From positions 1 through 64,000 of the forward strand of contig JABDCA010000011.1 of the NCBI GenBank assembly GCA_013288345.1: DNA of 64,000 nt, in the 5' to 3' direction. Under the pieces are notes generated by a model. It saw only the letters and a program-made list of their open reading frames with translations, searched no databases and was not told the DNA's origin. A program made the position numbers and the translations under genes. Shown in pieces: positions 26,531 to 34,919 of the stretch. Position 1 is the first letter of the stretch; every line of letters starts with the position of its first letter. The DNA is from Bacteroidota bacterium. Its GTDB lineage: Bacteria > Bacteroidota > Bacteroidia > JABEUT01.

Positions 26531-26935
26531 TTAGCTTTTATACTTGAGAGGAGGTGGAGGTGCGTGGTAAGAATAGGAGGAAAGAAATTCCTGTTGCTGT
26601 ACATGAAGGTGCGAAAAGGATAAAATGTGTTTTACCCTTCCCGGATTTATGGAGGCTGCATCTGTAATTACAACTGGCAAAAGTGAGGAACTCTTGTAAA
26701 CAGCATAAGAGTGTATAGTGCTTTTTTGATCTACTCCATTACGGAAAAGTAAAAATTGATGAGTGCTGGTTGGTTTATTGCCATTCATGCTTGAAGCGGA
26801 GCATGCAACAGAAAAATGAACTCGATTACATATATAATGTGAGCCTGAAACTGGAGGGATTGCAATGCTTTTAGCAACACCGGCTGCGAATAGTAAGGGG
26901 AGAATAAGGAAAAATATTTTGGAATATCTTTTCAT
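26531..26935 (-). CDS. Small exported protein of unknown function
   Basis: The ORF track begins at 26986, but the methionine at 26935 gives a clean signal peptide (MKRYSKIFFLILPLLFAAGVAKS) and a TACATTTG promoter element lies between the two. The mature part (about 110 residues) has two or three cysteines (HYICNRVHFSVAC) and a proline-rich end (HAPPPPLKYKS). No family is recognised. It diverges from the response regulator gene. Confidence 0.5.
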   Translation of the reverse strand: MKRYSKIFFLILPLLFAAGVAKSIAIPPVSGSHYICNRVHFSVACSASSMNGNKPTSTHQFLLFRNGVDQKSTIHSYAVYKSSSLLPVVITDAASINPGRVKHILSFSHLHVQQQEFLSSYSYHAPPPPLKYKS

Positions 26936-26965
26936 AAAACTACCACTGGTTTGATTTATAGAAAT

Positions 26966-26973
26966 CAAATGTA
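26966..26973 (-). promoter_or_regulatory. -7 promoter element for the small exported protein
   Basis: TACATTTG on the minus strand matches TAnnTTTG, 30 bases before the ATG at 26935. Confidence 0.45.
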
Positions 26974-27182
26974 TTATAATTGCCAATTAAATAATCACTA
27001 TTTAACTTTTTTTAAGGTTACCCGGTTCCAATACCTTGTTAGTATTTTAGCGTATCAATTGTTCCCGATAAAGCCTATAGCATAGCAAAGGGCTCTCGAA
27101 AGTGCTTATTATCAGTGCAAAATAATAACCGCCATGGTTTAAATTCTTCTTAGTTCTACAAGATTGCTATAGAATCAATCGT

Positions 27183-27190
27183 TATTTTTG
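27183..27190 (+). promoter_or_regulatory. -7 promoter element for the two-component operon
   Basis: TATTTTTG matches TAnnTTTG and ends four bases before the response regulator ATG, the same spacing seen at recR and the ClC gene. Confidence 0.5.
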
Positions 27191-27194
27191 AAAG

Positions 27195-27872
27195 ATGAAA
27201 GTATTGCTCATAGAAGATGAAAAGCAGCTTGCTGATTCTATTTCGGCATACTTGGCCAAGGAGGGCTATGCCTGTGAAGTTGCTGCAAACTTTACTACAG
27301 GTGATGAAAAGATACAGGTATATGATTACGACTGCATATTGCTTGATATAACGTTACCGGGCGGTAATGGGCTCGACATACTGAATAGCTTAAAAAAGAG
27401 AAAGCCTAATGCTGCAGTTATTATTATTTCGGCAAAAAACTCACTCGACGACAAGATAAAAGGCCTTGATCTGGGTGCAGACGATTACCTGCCGAAGCCC
27501 TTTCACTTATCGGAACTTAATGCGAGGCTGAAATCAGTAATACGTCGCAGAAGCTTTGGAGGAAGTAACGAAATTGTGTTCAACGAAATTATAGTTAACC
27601 CATCGGCCCTGAGTGTAATCGTAAAGGGCGAGCCTGTTGTGCTTACAAAAAAGGAATATGATTTACTGCTGTTTTTTTTGGCGAATAACGACCGTGTAAT
27701 TACACGAGAATCTATTGCAGAGCATTTGTGGGGTGAAGAGATGGATGGTATGGACTCGTTTGATTTTATTTATTCGCATATTAAAAACCTCCGTAAAAAA
27801 ATAGTGGAAAAAGGTGGTGCCGATTATATTCAAACCGTATATGGCATGGGTTATAAATTTGTAAAGAAATGA
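27195..27872 (+). CDS. OmpR-family response regulator
   Basis: A 225-residue DNA-binding response regulator. The receiver domain (1-115) has acidic pair EDE near residue 8, phosphoacceptor Asp51 in LLDITLPGGNGLD, and the switch lysine in DYLPKPF. The C-terminal winged helix (about 125-225) ends with the typical VYGMGYKFVKK. It overlaps the kinase gene by four bases. A PepSY-like protein and an RND efflux operon follow, so these are candidate targets. Confidence 0.93.
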   Translation: MKVLLIEDEKQLADSISAYLAKEGYACEVAANFTTGDEKIQVYDYDCILLDITLPGGNGLDILNSLKKRKPNAAVIIISAKNSLDDKIKGLDLGADDYLPKPFHLSELNARLKSVIRRRSFGGSNEIVFNEIIVNPSALSVIVKGEPVVLTKKEYDLLLFFLANNDRVITRESIAEHLWGEEMDGMDSFDFIYSHIKNLRKKIVEKGGADYIQTVYGMGYKFVKK

Positions 27873-29119
27873 AGCTACTTACCCGCACTAATATTTACTT
27901 TCTTATTCTTACGCTTATTGTTTTCGCTTTAGGCGGAATGGTGTTTTACGAGCGGATTCATTCCATCTTGAGGGAAGATGCATTAGAAAGACTAGAGCAG
28001 GAACAGGAAAAAATATCGGATTATGTAAGTATAAATCATGCTTTGCCCCAAAATGCAATATCGCTGGGCGATTCTGTTGCCTTCTCTGCAGGGACCTCTA
28101 ACGAAGAACGTAAAATTGGGCATATAAGATTGTTTAATAAAACCGAAAAAGAATTTGAGCCATATCAAACCCTAACGTTTTCAATAAGTATAGGGAGCCA
28201 ACCGTATAAGGCTATAATCTATCGCCCCTTAATTGAATCAGATGATCTAACAGCAGCAGTTGCGGAAGCAATAGCTATTATAGCTTGTTGCCTTTTGTTT
28301 GTATTGCTGGTGTCAAATTTCTTTATCTCGAAAATGGTGTGGAAACCTTTTTATCGTACGTTAGAAAAAATAAAATCATTTGACCTGATTAAAGAAAGTA
28401 AAGTAGAATTTGATAAAACTAACATTCAAGAATTTAAAGAGCTCAATGAAGTAATTGGTTCTATGACCCAAAAAATAGCATCTGACTATCATAATTTGAA
28501 ACAGTTTACTGAAAATGCATCGCACGAATTACAAACCCCACTTGCTATTATACAGTCGAAATTAGAATTGCTTATACAGTCAGAAAACCTTTCGGCCAAG
28601 CAGATGGAAGAAGTGCAGGTAGTGTATGAAGCAGCAGGAAGACTATCGCGTTTAAACCAGGCCTTGCTGCTATTGACTAAAATTGAAAATAAGCAGTTTG
28701 GCGAGACTATACCAATTGCATTAAATGATAGTATTAAAGATAAACTCGAAGCTTTTTCCGCTCTCATAGAACATAAAAATATTGCAATTGAGAAACACTT
28801 AATACCACTTTCTGTGAATATGAATCCTGTCCTTGCCGACATGCTTATCAATAACCTAATAGGCAACGCCATTAAGCACAATATACCCGGCGGAAAACTA
28901 TCGGTGATCCTTTCAGAAAAAAGCTTTACAATTGAGAATACCGGAAAGCCACTTACAGCCATTCCCGAAGATCTTTTTCAGCGTTTTCGTAAAAACGATA
29001 ACTCTTCAGAATCATTGGGGTTGGGCCTTGCTATTGTTAAACAGATATGCGATGAATATGGGTTTCAGGTATACTATAAATATACTGATGGCTTGCATAC
29101 CATTGATGTGAAATTCTGA
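27869..29119 (+). CDS. Sensor histidine kinase
   Basis: A 416-residue membrane histidine kinase, partner of the preceding regulator. It has one helix near 8-28, a periplasmic sensor region of about 100 residues with no recognised fold, a second helix near 131-153 (AIAIIACCLLFVLLVS), a HAMP-like linker, a HisKA dimerisation domain with His219 in ASHELQTPLAII, and an ATPase domain with N box NLIGNAIKHN and GLGLAIVKQI. The G1 box is shortened. The ligand is unknown; the following efflux genes suggest a compound or envelope stress. Confidence 0.92.
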   Translation: MKLLTRTNIYFLILTLIVFALGGMVFYERIHSILREDALERLEQEQEKISDYVSINHALPQNAISLGDSVAFSAGTSNEERKIGHIRLFNKTEKEFEPYQTLTFSISIGSQPYKAIIYRPLIESDDLTAAVAEAIAIIACCLLFVLLVSNFFISKMVWKPFYRTLEKIKSFDLIKESKVEFDKTNIQEFKELNEVIGSMTQKIASDYHNLKQFTENASHELQTPLAIIQSKLELLIQSENLSAKQMEEVQVVYEAAGRLSRLNQALLLLTKIENKQFGETIPIALNDSIKDKLEAFSALIEHKNIAIEKHLIPLSVNMNPVLADMLINNLIGNAIKHNIPGGKLSVILSEKSFTIENTGKPLTAIPEDLFQRFRKNDNSSESLGLGLAIVKQICDEYGFQVYYKYTDGLHTIDVKF

Positions 29120-29147
29120 AGCACAGAAAATCTCCAAAATCGGGTTT

Positions 29148-29155
29148 TATGTTTG
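29148..29155 (+). promoter_or_regulatory. -7 promoter element for the PepSY-like gene
   Basis: TATGTTTG matches TAnnTTTG and overlaps the upstream start used by the ORF track, supporting the ATG at 29180. Confidence 0.45.
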
Positions 29156-29179
29156 TGTAAACAAAGTAAAATCTACTCC

Positions 29180-29614
29180 ATGAAAAAGGTAATAATAACT
29201 GTTGCACTCCTTACAGGTGTAATTTGTGTTAACGCGCGAAAGGTAACCGAAGCAGATGTTCCTGCTGCTGTTAAAACAGAATTTAAATCGCTTTATGCAG
29301 ATGTGAAAGAAGTGAAGTGGGAAAAAGAAAAAAGCAACTACGAAGCTAACTTTAACCAGGGTAAAACTGGAATGTCGGTAACCATAACTACTGCCGGAAA
29401 GCTTATGGAAACAGAAACAACCATTGATGCAATCGCATTACCTAAAGCTGCTACAGATTATTTGACTAAGAACCTGCCGGGAAAGAAGATAAAGGAAGCA
29501 TCGAGTATTAAAGATGCATCGGGCAAAACTACATATGAGGCAGAGGTAGATGAGGTAGACTATACTTTTGACGATAAGGGTAATTTTCTTAAAAAAGAAA
29601 AAGATAACGACTAA
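29180..29614 (+). CDS. Exported PepSY-like protein
   Basis: A 144-residue exported protein with a signal peptide at residues 1-19 (ending VNA). The remainder matches the PepSY-like (BLIP-like) fold of Bacteroidota periplasmic proteins: two units of helix plus strands, marked by VPAAVKTEFKSLYADVKEVKWEKE and LPKAATDYLTKNLPGKKIKEA. The start at 29180 is chosen over 29153 because of the signal peptide and the promoter. It sits between the two-component system and the efflux operon, so it may be regulated by that system or sense the same stress. A terminator separates it from tolC. Confidence 0.75.
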   Translation: MKKVIITVALLTGVICVNARKVTEADVPAAVKTEFKSLYADVKEVKWEKEKSNYEANFNQGKTGMSVTITTAGKLMETETTIDAIALPKAATDYLTKNLPGKKIKEASSIKDASGKTTYEAEVDEVDYTFDDKGNFLKKEKDND

Positions 29615-29630
29615 GTAACAATTGTAAGTT

Positions 29631-29659
29631 AAAAAGCCTCGCGCAAGCGGGGCTTTTTT
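29631..29659 (+). terminator. Intrinsic terminator after the PepSY-like gene
   Basis: AAAGCCTCGC-gcaa-GCGGGGCTTT forms a stem with one G-U pair, followed by six T residues. Confidence 0.85.
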
Positions 29660-29674
29660 GGCATAGGTAAGGGA

Positions 29675-29682
29675 TATATTTG
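29675..29682 (+). promoter_or_regulatory. -7 promoter element for the efflux operon
   Basis: TATATTTG matches TAnnTTTG, 18 bases before the TolC-family ATG and just after the upstream terminator. Confidence 0.5.
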
Positions 29683-29700
29683 ATAGGTTTTACAGAATAA

Positions 29701-30954
29701 ATGAATAGGAGAAAGAAATACTATGTGTGGCTATTTGCAGGCATGTTAATGCTTGCGGGGCCATTATATTCTCAAAATGGAAAGACCTTAAATGATTACA
29801 TTAATGCTGCGCTTGCAAACTCTCCTGTATTAAAGGAAGATTATGCAAAGATCGAGCAAAGCAAGATCGATAGCAGCATAACGGGCGCTGCTTATAAGCC
29901 GCAATTGAATCTTACAGGGCAGGCATTGGTTGCCCCATCATACGGCGAGTTCGGTTACGATAAAGCAATAACAAACGGAGGGAATTATGAAGCAATAGTA
30001 AGTGCCACACAGATAATTGCTCCCCGTAAAGAAATAAAACTTAACCGCACCATCAGCTCATATACGCGCCAATCGTTAGCAAATGAAGCCAGGAAAACAG
30101 AGAACGAAATAAGAAAAGATGTAACCGATAAATACCTTAATACCTGTTTACTTCAGCAGCAACTGCAATTTTATTTAGGCAGCGATAAGTTTTTACAGAA
30201 CGAAAAAAATACGCTCAAAACATTAACAGATAAAGGTATTTACCGTATGTCTGATTATTACCAGTTTGCAGTCGAGGAACAATCAGAGAGAACGCAAGTG
30301 GTGCAATTGTACACACAGGTATCGCAATCGTTAAGCCAGTTGAATGAAGCATGTGGTATAACTGATACTGCTACGTACACATTTGTTGTCCCTCAGCTAG
30401 ATAACTACAGGCAGGCAGATATGAAGCAATTATCATGGTATGTCAAATTCCAGTTTGATAGTCTGCAACTTGCAAGCCAGCAGGCTTTATTAGATGCTCA
30501 GTATTATCCGCATTTGTCGTGGTACGCCGATGCAGGCATAGAGGCATCTCAACCTGATTTAATTTACAAGAGCTTTGGTAATAGCCTGGGTTTAAACCTT
30601 GCTTTCCCTTTGTTCGATGGGCATAAAAAAGAGTTGAAACATAAATCGCTCACTATTTCAGAGAGTATAAGGTCCAACTACGAACTGTCGTATTCTAAAA
30701 CCTATTCTACGCATACTATCTTTTTGGTAAAACAAATTCAGGATGCCGGAAAACTTATTGTACAACTTACATCTGAGGAGCAGCAAGTGCAGGAATGGAT
30801 GAAAGTAGATGAGGCGCAATTGGCAGCAGGTAATATTTCCATCACCGACTTTTTGATAGGCTTAAAAAAAGAATTAGAAGTGAAAAATGATATGGCACAA
30901 GCCATCATAAACCAACAACTTTTACAAAATGAATTTAACTTTTGGAATCATTAA
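29701..30954 (+). CDS. TolC-family outer-membrane efflux protein
   Basis: A 417-residue outer-membrane channel component of a tripartite efflux pump. The signal peptide covers residues 1-24 (ending LYSQ). The product shows TolC-like long helices (LNDYINAALANSPVLKEDYAKIEQSKID) and strand segments (PQLNLTGQAL, PHLSWYADAGIEASQ, LGLNLAFPLFDG), with the usual duplication of the helical/barrel unit. It is the first gene of a three-gene operon; the adaptor follows after four bases. Confidence 0.9.
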   Translation: MNRRKKYYVWLFAGMLMLAGPLYSQNGKTLNDYINAALANSPVLKEDYAKIEQSKIDSSITGAAYKPQLNLTGQALVAPSYGEFGYDKAITNGGNYEAIVSATQIIAPRKEIKLNRTISSYTRQSLANEARKTENEIRKDVTDKYLNTCLLQQQLQFYLGSDKFLQNEKNTLKTLTDKGIYRMSDYYQFAVEEQSERTQVVQLYTQVSQSLSQLNEACGITDTATYTFVVPQLDNYRQADMKQLSWYVKFQFDSLQLASQQALLDAQYYPHLSWYADAGIEASQPDLIYKSFGNSLGLNLAFPLFDGHKKELKHKSLTISESIRSNYELSYSKTYSTHTIFLVKQIQDAGKLIVQLTSEEQQVQEWMKVDEAQLAAGNISITDFLIGLKKELEVKNDMAQAIINQQLLQNEFNFWNH

Positions 30955-30958
30955 ACCT

Positions 30959-31894
30959 ATGAAGGGTTTAGTACTTAAATACATATTGGCTGCATTTGCC
31001 ATTGTGCTTATGTTTACAGCCTGTAAGCATGATGCGGGCGACAAAGGTGATGATGGCGAATCAACTGAAACAGGAAAGATCGATGTTACAATTACATCAC
31101 CAAGAATCGGGACTATATCACAAAATGAAAACTTGAATGCCACAACTGTTTATCAACTTAACGATGCAGTAAGGGCACCAATTGCAGGGTATATACGGAA
31201 GATAAATATTGTACCTGGACAAGCAGTGAAGGCTGGCGATATATTGTTTACTATGCAAACAAAAGAAGCTGCAGCAATGGGTTCCGTAAAGGATAGTTTG
31301 TTCCCTTCAATGGGGGCAATATTGGTTAAGGCTACAGAAGGCGGAATTGTAAAAACGATCAGCCGCCAGGTGGGCGATTATATGCAGGACGGCGATGAAC
31401 TGGCTACCATTGCAAATAATGCAAGCCTTGTATTTATGCTGGATGTGCCTTATGAAATGCGCAAGTATATAAAACAAGGTGGAACATATAAAATTACCTT
31501 GCCCGATGGAGAATCAATACAGGCAGAAATTACATCGCAGGTTCCGGGAATGGATAAAGCAGTGCAAATGGAACGCTATATACTTCGTTCATCTTCTTCA
31601 CTCAACCTGCCCGAAGGATTGATTGGAACGGTAACCATTCCAACATCAGCACAAACAAAGACTACCATTCTGCCTAAGAGCGCAGTATTAAGCAATGAAA
31701 CGCAGACTCAATTCTGGGTAATGAAACTGGCGAACGATTCTACTGCTGTAAAGGTTGCTATTGAAAAGGGCATTGAAACAAAAGACAGTGTACAAGTGAA
31801 GAAACCTGATTTTAAAGAAAGTGATAAAATACTTATTTCAGGTAACTATGGCCTGGCAGATACGGTGGCAGTAAAAACGGGCAAGGATAAATAA
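30959..31894 (+). CDS. RND efflux periplasmic adaptor lipoprotein
   Basis: A 311-residue membrane-fusion (HlyD/AcrA-type) protein linking the inner-membrane RND pump to TolC. The ORF track starts ten codons earlier inside tolC; the ATG at 30959 gives a lipoprotein signal with lipobox MFTAC. The lipoyl half-motifs are APIAGYIRKINIVPGQAVKAGDILFTM and VKATEGGIVKTISRQVGDYMQDGDELATI; the hairpin between them is very short. Beta-barrel and membrane-proximal domains follow. Its stop overlaps the RND start by one base (TAATG). Confidence 0.9.
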   Translation: MKGLVLKYILAAFAIVLMFTACKHDAGDKGDDGESTETGKIDVTITSPRIGTISQNENLNATTVYQLNDAVRAPIAGYIRKINIVPGQAVKAGDILFTMQTKEAAAMGSVKDSLFPSMGAILVKATEGGIVKTISRQVGDYMQDGDELATIANNASLVFMLDVPYEMRKYIKQGGTYKITLPDGESIQAEITSQVPGMDKAVQMERYILRSSSSLNLPEGLIGTVTIPTSAQTKTTILPKSAVLSNETQTQFWVMKLANDSTAVKVAIEKGIETKDSVQVKKPDFKESDKILISGNYGLADTVAVKTGKDK

Positions 31895-34800
31895 TGAAGG
31901 ATAAGTTCTATATAAAGTTTAAAAACCCGCTGATAGCAATAGTTGTCTTTTCGCTTATTGGCGGCTATTTTGCTTTTAAAAGGACAGAGACTGCTTTATT
32001 GCCCAATGTTGTTTTTCCTAAGGTGAAAATAATCGCCGAAAACGGCGAACAACCTGTGGACAAGATGATGATAACGGTTACAAAGCCTTTAGAGGAAGCC
32101 ATTAAGCAAGTACCATTTTTACAACGTGTATATAGCACTACCAGCCGTGGCGAATGCGAAATAAACGTTTACCTGAACTGGGATGCCAATATTGATATAA
32201 GCGAACAGCAGATAGAGTCGCGCATTAATCAGATACGTAATGAATTACCTGCCGATGTGCAGGTGAAGGTTGAAAAGATGAGTATGTATTCGGTTACTGC
32301 TGTAATGGGTTATGAACTAACCAGCGCCGATAAAACACCAATAGATCTTAACTGGGTGGCGCAATACACTGTAAAGCCTTTCTTCTCACAGGTGGATGGG
32401 GTATCGAAGGTTGAAATTACCGGAGGTAAGAACAAAGAATATTGGGTAGAACTAAATACTAGCAAAATGAGCAGCCTTGGTATAACACCTGCTATGGTGA
32501 AAGATGCTATGCAAAAAAGTGATTTTATTGAAGCCAACGGTTATTCATCCGATTACAGACGGATGTACCTGTCATTGACCGATGCCAGTATTTATAATAT
32601 GTCGCAACTGGAAGACATTATCATTAATTCTGATTCTTCCGGCTATGTAAGGTTGAAAGATATAGGGCGCGTGCAGGTTCATGAAGAGATTGCTTTTACA
32701 CGCATAAGCGCTGATGGTAAGCCTGCATTGCTGGTAGATGTATTGCAACAACCTAATACCAACCTTGTTGGCCTTTCTGCACGCATGGAAGAGAAAGTAA
32801 AGGAGTTAAAAAAATTACTCCCTTCGGATGTGCATATTTCAAATTATTACGACCAAGCATCGTTTGTAAATGATGCAATGCGAAGCGTGAAAGATGCATT
32901 ACTTATTGGGCTTGCATTGGCTATAATAATGGTGGTTATTTTCCTACGCTCGCTTAGAGCATCGTTTGCAGTGTTGCTTACAATACCTGTTACATTATCA
33001 TTAACGGTAATGGTGCTTTATGCTTGTGGGGACACATTCAATATTATGACATTGGGTGCTATTGCGGCAGCCATTGGTTTAATAATAGATGATGCTATTG
33101 TTGTGGTGGAGCAAATACACCGCATAAGAGAAGAGTCCCCTGAGATAAAAGCATTTGAAGCGGCACAAAAAGCGATACATAAATTATTGCCCTCAATGAT
33201 AGGTTCATCGTTAAGTACTATTGTCATTTTTATACCATTTATGTTTTTATTAAGTGGTGTATCGGGGGCATATTTTAAAGTTCTTACGGCAACTATGCTT
33301 ATTGCATTGGTATGTTCGTTCTTTGCCACATGGCTCATCTTACCTGTTATCTATTCCTATTTTTCAAAAGGTATTGTTGCCACTAAAACATCTCACCATG
33401 TAAAAAAGCAGAAGTGGGTAATATTTTTTGTCGAAAATCCCTGGACCAGCCTTATTGTAATTGCCGTTATGGTCGTGGCTTTTATTTGTATTTATCCGAA
33501 ACTCGAAACAGGCTTTTTGCCCGATATGGATGAAGGCACTATAGTAATGGATTACTTTACCCCGCCCGGAACATCGCTTGAAGAAACCGATAGTATTTTG
33601 CATAAAGTAGAAAAAGCTGTGATGTCAATTCCTGAAGTAAGAACGTATGTGAGGCGCACGGGTACCGAAATGGGCTTTTTTATTACTGAACAGAACCGTG
33701 GCGATTTTCTTATTCAATTAAAAAGCGGCATAAAAAAAACCACCGATGAGGTTATAGATAATATACGCGATGCAGTTGTGGAAACGGGTCAGCCGGTACA
33801 TTTAGAATTCGGCCAACGTATAGAAGATATTTTAGGCGATTTGATGGGCGAGACTGAACCCATACAGGTAAAAGTATATGGCAACGACCCTGATGTATTG
33901 CACACTATTGCATATAAAGTTGCAGATGCTATAAAGGATGTAAATGGCGTTACCGACGTGTTTAATGGAGTAACTATTGCTGGCCCCGATATTAGTATAA
34001 GGCCCGACCTTACCCAATTAAAAAAGTTTGGCATTACTCCCGACGATTTTCAGTTTCAGTTGCAAACCCGGTTAAATGGTTCTGTGGTTGGTACTGTATT
34101 TGAAAAACAACAGCTCACTAATATTCGGATTCTGCAAGGCAATTCAGATTATCACCAGAGTATTGATGAATTGAAAAACAGTAGTGTGTTCTTCCCTGAT
34201 GGCAGATTGCAACCTATTACCCACCTTGCCACCATAACACCTACAGAAGGTGTTGCCGAAATTAACCGTGAGAACCTACAGCCTGTAGTAATGATCACTA
34301 CACGACTTAGTAATCGGGACTTAGGCAGTACCATGAAAGATGTTAAGAAAGTAATACAACAAAAAATTGTTCTGCCACAAGGCTATCATATTGAATATGG
34401 AGGAGCATATGAAGAACAGCAACAATCTTTTCATGAACTGATGATGATACTTATTACCTCGTGCCTGCTGGTGTTTAGTATTGTACTTTTTCTGTTCAAA
34501 GATTTCAGGCCTGCATTTATTGTATTACTTATTGCAGTGTTAGGCGTAACCGGAAGTTGTATAGCACTATACTTAACAGGCACACCACTCAATGTAGGCA
34601 GCTATACCGGGCTTATTATGATTGTGGGTATAATAGGAGAGAATGCCATATTCACCTTTCAGCAGTTTGCCGAAAACCATTTAACAACCGGCACTAACGA
34701 GGCACTTGTATTTGCTATATCTACGCGCTTAAGGCCAAAAATAATGACTGCCCTTAGTGCAATTATTGCACTTATGCCATTGGCGTTGGGTATTGGTGCA

Positions 34801-34917
34801 GGTGCCACTTTGCATAAACCACTTGCCATTGCAGTAATTGGTGGCTTAATTGCAGCACTGCCATTACTGCTTATTATTTACCCGGCATTGTTGGCAATGG
34901 CTTATAAGGAGAAATAA
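31894..34917 (+). CDS. RND-family efflux permease
   Basis: A 1007-residue inner-membrane RND transporter with twelve predicted helices and two large periplasmic loops, driven by the proton gradient. The proton-relay aspartates are kept at 399-400 in GLIIDDAIVVVEQ (helix 4). In helix 10 the lysine of AcrB (K940, in AKNAILIVEF) is replaced by glutamate: GIIGENAIFTFQQF. The substrate class cannot be settled; it is nearer to the HAE/HME boundary than to AcrB. It is the last gene of the tolC-adaptor-RND operon, preceded by a two-component system that may control it. Confidence 0.92.
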   Translation: MKDKFYIKFKNPLIAIVVFSLIGGYFAFKRTETALLPNVVFPKVKIIAENGEQPVDKMMITVTKPLEEAIKQVPFLQRVYSTTSRGECEINVYLNWDANIDISEQQIESRINQIRNELPADVQVKVEKMSMYSVTAVMGYELTSADKTPIDLNWVAQYTVKPFFSQVDGVSKVEITGGKNKEYWVELNTSKMSSLGITPAMVKDAMQKSDFIEANGYSSDYRRMYLSLTDASIYNMSQLEDIIINSDSSGYVRLKDIGRVQVHEEIAFTRISADGKPALLVDVLQQPNTNLVGLSARMEEKVKELKKLLPSDVHISNYYDQASFVNDAMRSVKDALLIGLALAIIMVVIFLRSLRASFAVLLTIPVTLSLTVMVLYACGDTFNIMTLGAIAAAIGLIIDDAIVVVEQIHRIREESPEIKAFEAAQKAIHKLLPSMIGSSLSTIVIFIPFMFLLSGVSGAYFKVLTATMLIALVCSFFATWLILPVIYSYFSKGIVATKTSHHVKKQKWVIFFVENPWTSLIVIAVMVVAFICIYPKLETGFLPDMDEGTIVMDYFTPPGTSLEETDSILHKVEKAVMSIPEVRTYVRRTGTEMGFFITEQNRGDFLIQLKSGIKKTTDEVIDNIRDAVVETGQPVHLEFGQRIEDILGDLMGETEPIQVKVYGNDPDVLHTIAYKVADAIKDVNGVTDVFNGVTIAGPDISIRPDLTQLKKFGITPDDFQFQLQTRLNGSVVGTVFEKQQLTNIRILQGNSDYHQSIDELKNSSVFFPDGRLQPITHLATITPTEGVAEINRENLQPVVMITTRLSNRDLGSTMKDVKKVIQQKIVLPQGYHIEYGGAYEEQQQSFHELMMILITSCLLVFSIVLFLFKDFRPAFIVLLIAVLGVTGSCIALYLTGTPLNVGSYTGLIMIVGIIGENAIFTFQQFAENHLTTGTNEALVFAISTRLRPKIMTALSAIIALMPLALGIGAGATLHKPLAIAVIGGLIAALPLLLIIYPALLAMAYKEK

Positions 34918-34919
34918 AA

